From Dimorphilus gyrociliatus (taxonomy: Eukaryota; Annelida; Polychaeta; Dinophilidae): a DNA stretch of 64,000 nucleotides. Position 1 is the stretch's first letter. Every line of letters begins with the position of its first letter. This document shows positions 59,501 through 64,000 of the stretch, piece by piece. The notes below the pieces were generated by a model. That model did no database searches and was not told the DNA's origin. It was given only the letters and a program-made list of their open reading frames with translations. The stretch is from contig CAJFCJ010000023.1 in NCBI GenBank assembly GCA_904063045.1, forward strand, positions 558,001 to 622,000, read 5' to 3'. Made by a program: the position numbers and the translations under genes.

Positions 59501-62144
59501 TGATAGAAATCTCCAGAATGTGCAAGTTCCGCAGTAATTTTTGCCTCTGTTTCAATATTTGTCCATCGATTTGGAGAAATTCCCGAAACTCTTTAAAAAT
59601 TTTACAAATTTCATTATCATCCCTTGTCTTCCAAACTGCTCCATTTGCCCTCTCCTCAACTAAACTTCTCAGATATGGTACCATTCCAGCCACGTAGTTA
59701 AAAGCCCAAAAATCTTCGTAAGCTACCTGCTGTATTGCCAAAACGTCTGGAAATTCTGATATAGGCGAAATGGTTACCTATAATTTTTTTTTATAAAAGA
59801 TATAAACGAAATTGGGATCAGTTTGAAATGATAAGAAAAGAGGAATACCTCCAGCAATTCCGAAGTATCGTTGTAGAGAGTACTCTTGTTCTTTTGCGTG
59901 TAGTAGTTATCTATAAAAAGAAAAGAGAGAAAAAGCTCATGTTATTTAGTGTTAGGTGCTTTCAATGCAAAGATAAAACACCCACTTCCCGATCCGTGTA
60001 CCCAAGATTTCGATATAACATGAAATATTCTAATATTTGAATTAATATCGATTTTTTCATCTCTAAAAGCCTGGAACATAATTACGGAACCGTATTAATA
60101 ATAAGATATAAAGTAAAAAGGCTACTTACTCCGGCAAGGGGATAAAATGTTAACAAAGTTCTTGGGTCATCAATGTTATCTACTAGAACAAATTTGTTCT
60201 CTGCGTTTAACGATAAAAACTTTCTCGTCGTCAAATGACGTAATCGTATTTGTTCCTTCCATAAAACAGCTTCTCCTGAAGTAACATCATCAACTTTCTC
60301 AATTTGCCAATATATGTTAGAAGACGTTGAAGGCTGAAGAGTACGAGTATCCGATTGATCGATTACTCTGACTCGGAAATGAACTGGAAAGAGATAATAG
60401 CATATACTATATTATAAATTTACAGTATACAGTATACAGTATAAGTAATCCCCTACCATCTTCTTCTATATCCTGACCAAATACTCCTACAGCACATAGA
60501 TAACTTTCTAGTTCTTTGTGAAAAAGTCTTAGAACAGTTCCACCCTAGTTTCATTCGAATAAATAAAAGAAATTACAAACAATTGATATGTTACATTGTA
60601 AACAATCTTTGTTAGTCACTAATAACAAACAAGATAAGTACTCTTAAAAAGTTTTCGGAATTATTTGTAGGCCTGTAATGTTTTTTCAAGGAAAAATAGG
60701 AATTGTCGTAATCGGCGCCAACGTTAACTTCCGATCTAATCAATTAATTAATGAAGAGAAGAAAGAAAGAATTAGAATTGTAGAAAAATACAAAGGAAGC
60801 CAGAATCTCTTACCCAGTCGTAATACTATCAATTTCGTAAAAAGGACTTATGTTTAGATATGATCCAGAAAATCTTACGCTTTCAAAAACAACCTCGTCT
60901 GAGTATTCAATCTATTCAAGGACACATATTATAGATATTTATAATGTAACCTTCAAGCATTGTCATTCTTTATTGTTCAATCATTCAATCAACCTTTCAT
61001 TCATCTTACTTTTTCTCCGCTAACTTTAATCTTTCCTCTAGGCAAAATACGAAACCAACTTCCTTTGTCGCTATAATCTTCGAGTTTAACTATAGACTTG
61101 TTTTTCATAATGTGACTTGTATCGGACGCGCTAACGTGGATGAACTTGTTCGTAAAAATGTGACGGAGCTATCAAGATAAAAAATGTATGGAGGAGACAG
61201 ATTTCTTGTTTAATTAAAAAAAAAGACGCCTACCTGTATTATTTCACCGTATCTTAACGCCTTACCGCGTAATCTTTCTTGATCTTTGATATTATCCTTC
61301 TTCTCCGCTTCAACTGTGACCTGTAAGGGAAAATAACGAATAGAAAAGGTTCAAATGCAACTATTTATCGTAATTATTATGTCTAATTACGTAAACATCT
61401 CGAAGAGACTTTTCCAGTTTTTCAATTTCATCCTTATTCAAAAATTCTCTACCGGCTTCGAATTCTTTCTTCAATTTCATATACTTCTTATTCAATTTAT
61501 ACCGATTTTGAACGCATATTTCGAATGTTATAGCTGTTTGTTTGGCATTTTTAAAAAAATAAAGGAAAGATAAGGAAGAAAAAAGAAGCTTTAATCGATC
61601 AGATTACTATCATAAAGTTCTTGCTTATAAAAGAGATACTATTATCAAAATTACTGTACCGCTTATCCCCGATATATTCGGCTGTTTCTTGTTCTGATTG
61701 TGCTTGATAAACAACTGGCATTTCGATCTCGTACTTGAATGTTTTGTTTTTTTGAGAAAAGGGCATCGTTTAATGATTTCAATGATTATTTTAACAAACT
61801 ACAATATAATATTAAATAAGGTTAACACACTCTTTAAATGTATACAAACGGGAATATGTTTGAAAAGCCTCTATTAATATAACATTTTTGCACGAATAGT
61901 ATTTACTACAATATGTAAGACATACCTTGTTCTATCCGAATAGATGTAGCCTTTAGTTAATTCGTGAAACATGCACATCTGATCTCCGTAAGCTAAGCAT
62001 TCTTCTCTATCCGTCTCCTAAATTTCACACAATGACATTTCGAGAAAGGTAACATATTTTTAAAAAGAGGGAGCTATTTGCAGAAGATAATTGAATAAAA
62101 ACCTCTTGAATTTGATCCCTATCTATAGGGAAGAGAGTGGGCAT
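50892..62144 (-). CDS. ITPR: Divergent inositol 1,4,5-trisphosphate receptor-like channel
   Basis: Relative of the ER calcium-release channel. The first ATG at 62144 begins exon 62144-62103, then 62017-61926, 61733-61660 (start could be 61727), 61533-61397 and 61320-61234, all in phase. They encode the N-terminal beta-trefoil (CLAYGDQMCMFHELTKGYI, FEICVQNRY, ALRYGEIIQLRH). MIR-type repeats follow (GSWFRILP, GGTVLRLFHKE). About 30 short exons give the helical RIH regions (KSRKNARHISKYLEFF; DYYKKNCGSIEIV). The channel end is clear: FLYVAFTALSILG, IRAVTQNG, S5 in exon 52068-51893, S6 in 51810-51658 (LLNVVFGIIVDTFSEIR), a Cys2-His2 site (CFLC ... HVGKEHNMW) in 51552-51475 and 51358-51239, and a coiled last exon 51185-50892. 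The pore filter GGGVGD and the ligand loop RTTGR are not conserved. I did not fix every middle exon boundary. Confidence 0.88.
51893..52068 (-). other. S5 and pore exon of the IP3R-like gene
   Basis: This exon carries S5 (IWVGVLGLIMIYLFSLVGFAFF), a short luminal loop and the pore helix CETLLECSIAVFRYGL, aligning to the family pattern CDTLLMCIVTVMNHGL. The residues that should be RNGGGVGD are IGNYDD, followed by a normal donor. Exon phase matches both neighbours (G split at 5', phase 0 at 3'), so this is not a wrong splice choice. Confidence 0.75.
53661..53717. repeat. Long (CT)n microsatellite in an IP3R-like intron
   Basis: Nearly pure CT for 57 bases (GA on the coding strand). Confidence 0.9.
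56531..56586. repeat. (GATT)n then (AATG)n tetranucleotide array
   Basis: About nine GATT units followed by four AATG units. The open frame through it (repeating INQS) is a product of the repeat, not coding. Confidence 0.9.
60130..60383 (-). other. Exon over the expected ligand-binding loop of the IP3R-like gene
   Basis: It encodes VHFRVRVIDQSDTRTLQPST then SSNIYWQIEKVDD, matching the frame around SSKALWEVE in IP3 receptors. The phosphate-binding loop RTTGR is not present at that spot; an ungapped comparison gives DQSDT. The exon ends in a good GTAAGT donor. Confidence 0.7.
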
Positions 62145-62878
62145 GTTCCTCTCCTCTCTTTGAACAAAATATTACCAAAGCAAAAATATTCGATTCCTGT
62201 CGAAATCTGAACACGATCAAAACGCTAGGTGAAAAATGACCTTCTAGTCAGATGTATCAAACAGTATTTGTATCAAGAAATATTGTTAGTATTCACAAAT
62301 TTTTCTATTCAAAAAGCCTTTTCCTCCCACTCTTTTCTGCTCTCTCTCTCTCTCTCTCTGTTTCGGATGAATAGTTTTTTTCAATTCAGACCTTTAAAAG
62401 TGCGGTACACATTTTTTCATTATCCTATTATATGGATGCATATTTTATTGGTAAAAAGTGAAATCTGCCAATTTCAATACACAGAATGTCTAGATAACTA
62501 CAAACCGCAAAACTGGACAATGTACCAATGTTTTCAATATTTAAAATAACAAACAAAGCAATTATATTTTTGTTGATAGAAAGAAACCAGAACAATCCTA
62601 TCTATGTACATATTGAATATTCAAAAGAGCAACAAACGATTTAATAAATGTTCATTTTCTTGTATGTGTATCGAAGATAATAGCGAAAATATTAATATAA
62701 TATATTTTACTGCTCTTGCATGGCAAATTTATGAGTGTGCAAGTTACAACAGTACTGATTCTACTCGAACCTTCTTACAATTGTTTAACTTAAATGGTTT
62801 ATTCAAAGTAAAATACATAAGCAAGTAACAATATGAAAGTAGATGATAATACATGTATAAATATTAAATTTAGACCAA
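62145..62878. other. Intergenic region upstream of the IP3R-like gene
   Basis: AT-rich, with a CT repeat near 62340-62360. Open frames at 62229 and 62604 on the + strand have no recognisable domain and no splice support. An AATAAA on the - strand at 62803-62798 could end the GH19-like gene. Confidence 0.5.
62798..62803 (-). terminator. Candidate poly(A) signal of the GH19-like gene
   Basis: AATAAA on the - strand about 75 bases after the second-frame stop at 62879. Its presence beyond the shifted end suggests the longer product is, or was, the real one. Confidence 0.35.
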
Positions 62879-63462
62879 TCATTCAATGCAGCAGCGACCT
62901 CCCTGTGCCCAATGCTGCTCTGGAACGCCTAGAGTTCTCGCTATGATTTTATAAAGACTGAATCTGTTCTGGGCAAGTTGAAGATTTGCGCTATAACCAT
63001 GGCATTCCAGAAGCCCGTTTATAGCACAGGACTACACCAATCCGGGTCTTTTATGATATTCGTTCTCCAGAACCACAACGCACAACTCACGCTATTTTTA
63101 GCTGAAAGAACCAAGCTTGGATTGTCGAAAAAAGAATCTCCTAGTCCTTGACCATGTCCTGCTGCTCTATAATTGTAATGGTGGCTAATTTGGAGTATCC
63201 CCCTACCATGAAAACATTTACCATCATACATATAAGATTCATGTGCCACAGGATTACAGTTCATCTCCTCACAGTTCTCCAATCCACCTGATTCGTGAAA
63301 AACCTGAGCCAAAAAGATGGCTATTCTATTTCTAGTTGACAAATAATTTGCTGACTTTAATCCATTTACCAACTCTATACAAAGTTGTCGTGGAGCATGT
63401 CCTGTAAAACCACAGGCCAATCGGCATTCCTGTATGTTCTCTAATGTAATGTTCCCCGCCAT
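62879..63462 (-). CDS. GH19 chitinase-like protein, single exon, frame interrupted
   Basis: Related to glycoside hydrolase family 19, which cuts chitin or related polysaccharides. From ATG 63462 the frame shows FLAQVFHESGG (the Glu after His is the catalytic acid position), a Cys-rich segment (ENCEEMNCNP), GKCFHGRGILQIS and HYNYRAAG, all typical of GH19. The frame then hits TAA at 63019. The family-typical ending AINGLLECHGYS ... WAQGGRCCIE continues from about 63028 in another frame and stops at 62879. One base is missing, or two are extra, in 63028-63030. This is a pseudogene, an assembly error or an unusual recoding. No signal peptide is visible at this start. There are no introns, unlike the neighbours. 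GH19 is mainly known from plants and bacteria, with some invertebrate members. Confidence 0.8.
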
Positions 63463-64000
63463 TTTCTAAAAAATTAACTACATTAATGTTGTTTCAATAA
63501 GATAGTTTGGTAATCCAATCTGACGAAAGAAAAATGAATCATTGTAGGCAATTTTTAAATGTGTTATATTGCGATTGTTTAAATAGTAGTTATCTCGAAA
63601 AAAGGGTGTCGTTCAAAGTGTAGTCACTTTCTACTTTATTAAAACCTAGTTGTTAAACTACCCAACTTAAAAAGGAAATTGATATTTCATAATCGTAGCT
63701 CGAAATCATCATCAAAATAGTTAGATAAGGTTTGTCATTTAATAGCTACAAAACCTTAAGACGAGCTATCTTTAAATAAAATTTAAGTAACAATCAAACC
63801 AATATACCTTGTAGAAAGTAAAAGTCTTTTAGGTAGTAGCTTTATGAGAGATCCTATCCGTCCGTTTGTTTCGGATAAACTGATTCAGAGTTGAATCTTA
63901 GCCAACTCTTAATCATCAATGTAGAAGAAATCTAACACTGTCCAAGTGATTGAAAAAACTTCTAGTTTCTCACCAAACAATGTATTTAATTAATGTTTTC
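63463..64000. other. Region upstream of the GH19-like gene
   Basis: No coding exon recognised. A TTTTTTAG acceptor-like stretch lies just before the GH19 ATG (- strand), so an upstream exon with a signal peptide outside my recognition or outside the window is possible. Confidence 0.4.

Noticed and set aside
61660-61766. ATG at 61766 (MPFSQKNKTF...) as the start of the IP3R-like gene
   Set aside because: Its frame does not join the next exon (61533) in phase. The shifted frame from about 61733 (TRSKCQLFIKHN) joins both neighbours in phase and fits the family, so the start is placed at 62144.

Overview
The window is nuclear DNA of a bilaterian animal. Genes are split by many short GT-AG introns (mostly about 60-190 bp), the sequence is AT-rich (roughly two thirds by eye), and the families are metazoan: cadherin, PDZRN3, dermatan-sulfate epimerase, IP3 receptor. 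The compact introns suggest a small-genome invertebrate. A lophotrochozoan such as a small annelid is my guess, but the sequence alone does not prove it.

Layout: (1) 1-4020, + strand, 3' part of a large cadherin (at least six ectodomain repeats, a membrane-proximal module, one membrane helix, a short tail). (2) 7878-41155, + strand, a PDZRN3/PDZRN4-type gene. It holds two very long introns (10.0-17.3 kb and 17.3-32.8 kb) that lack recognisable genes but carry GC-richer islands, E-box and POU-octamer clusters, and scattered CTCF-like sites. (3) 41849-44482, - strand, an intronless dermatan-sulfate epimerase relative. (4) 46209-48381 and 48660-50751, + strand, two tandem beta-1,4-galactosyltransferase-like genes with matching exon structure and an unusual Cys-rich PAN/apple-like C-terminus. 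(5) 50892-62144, - strand, a divergent IP3-receptor-like channel. (6) 62879-63462, - strand, an intronless GH19 chitinase-like gene whose frame is broken once.

Four of these genes keep their fold signatures but have lost residues that are key in relatives. The RING of the PDZRN gene has Arg in place of a zinc-binding His. The epimerase seems to lack two of three catalytic residues. The IP3-receptor homologue has neither the GGGVGD pore filter nor the RTTGR ligand loop. The GH19 frame is interrupted. The best candidates for something undescribed are the filter-less IP3R-like channel, the galactosyltransferase-PAN fusion pair, and the regulatory landscape of the PDZRN introns.

The epimerase and the galactosyltransferases may both act on glycans in the secretory pathway. 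I see no evidence that the other neighbours act together. Coding exons were joined by hand from splice sites and reading phase. Family names and key residues come from memory of those families, not from a search.
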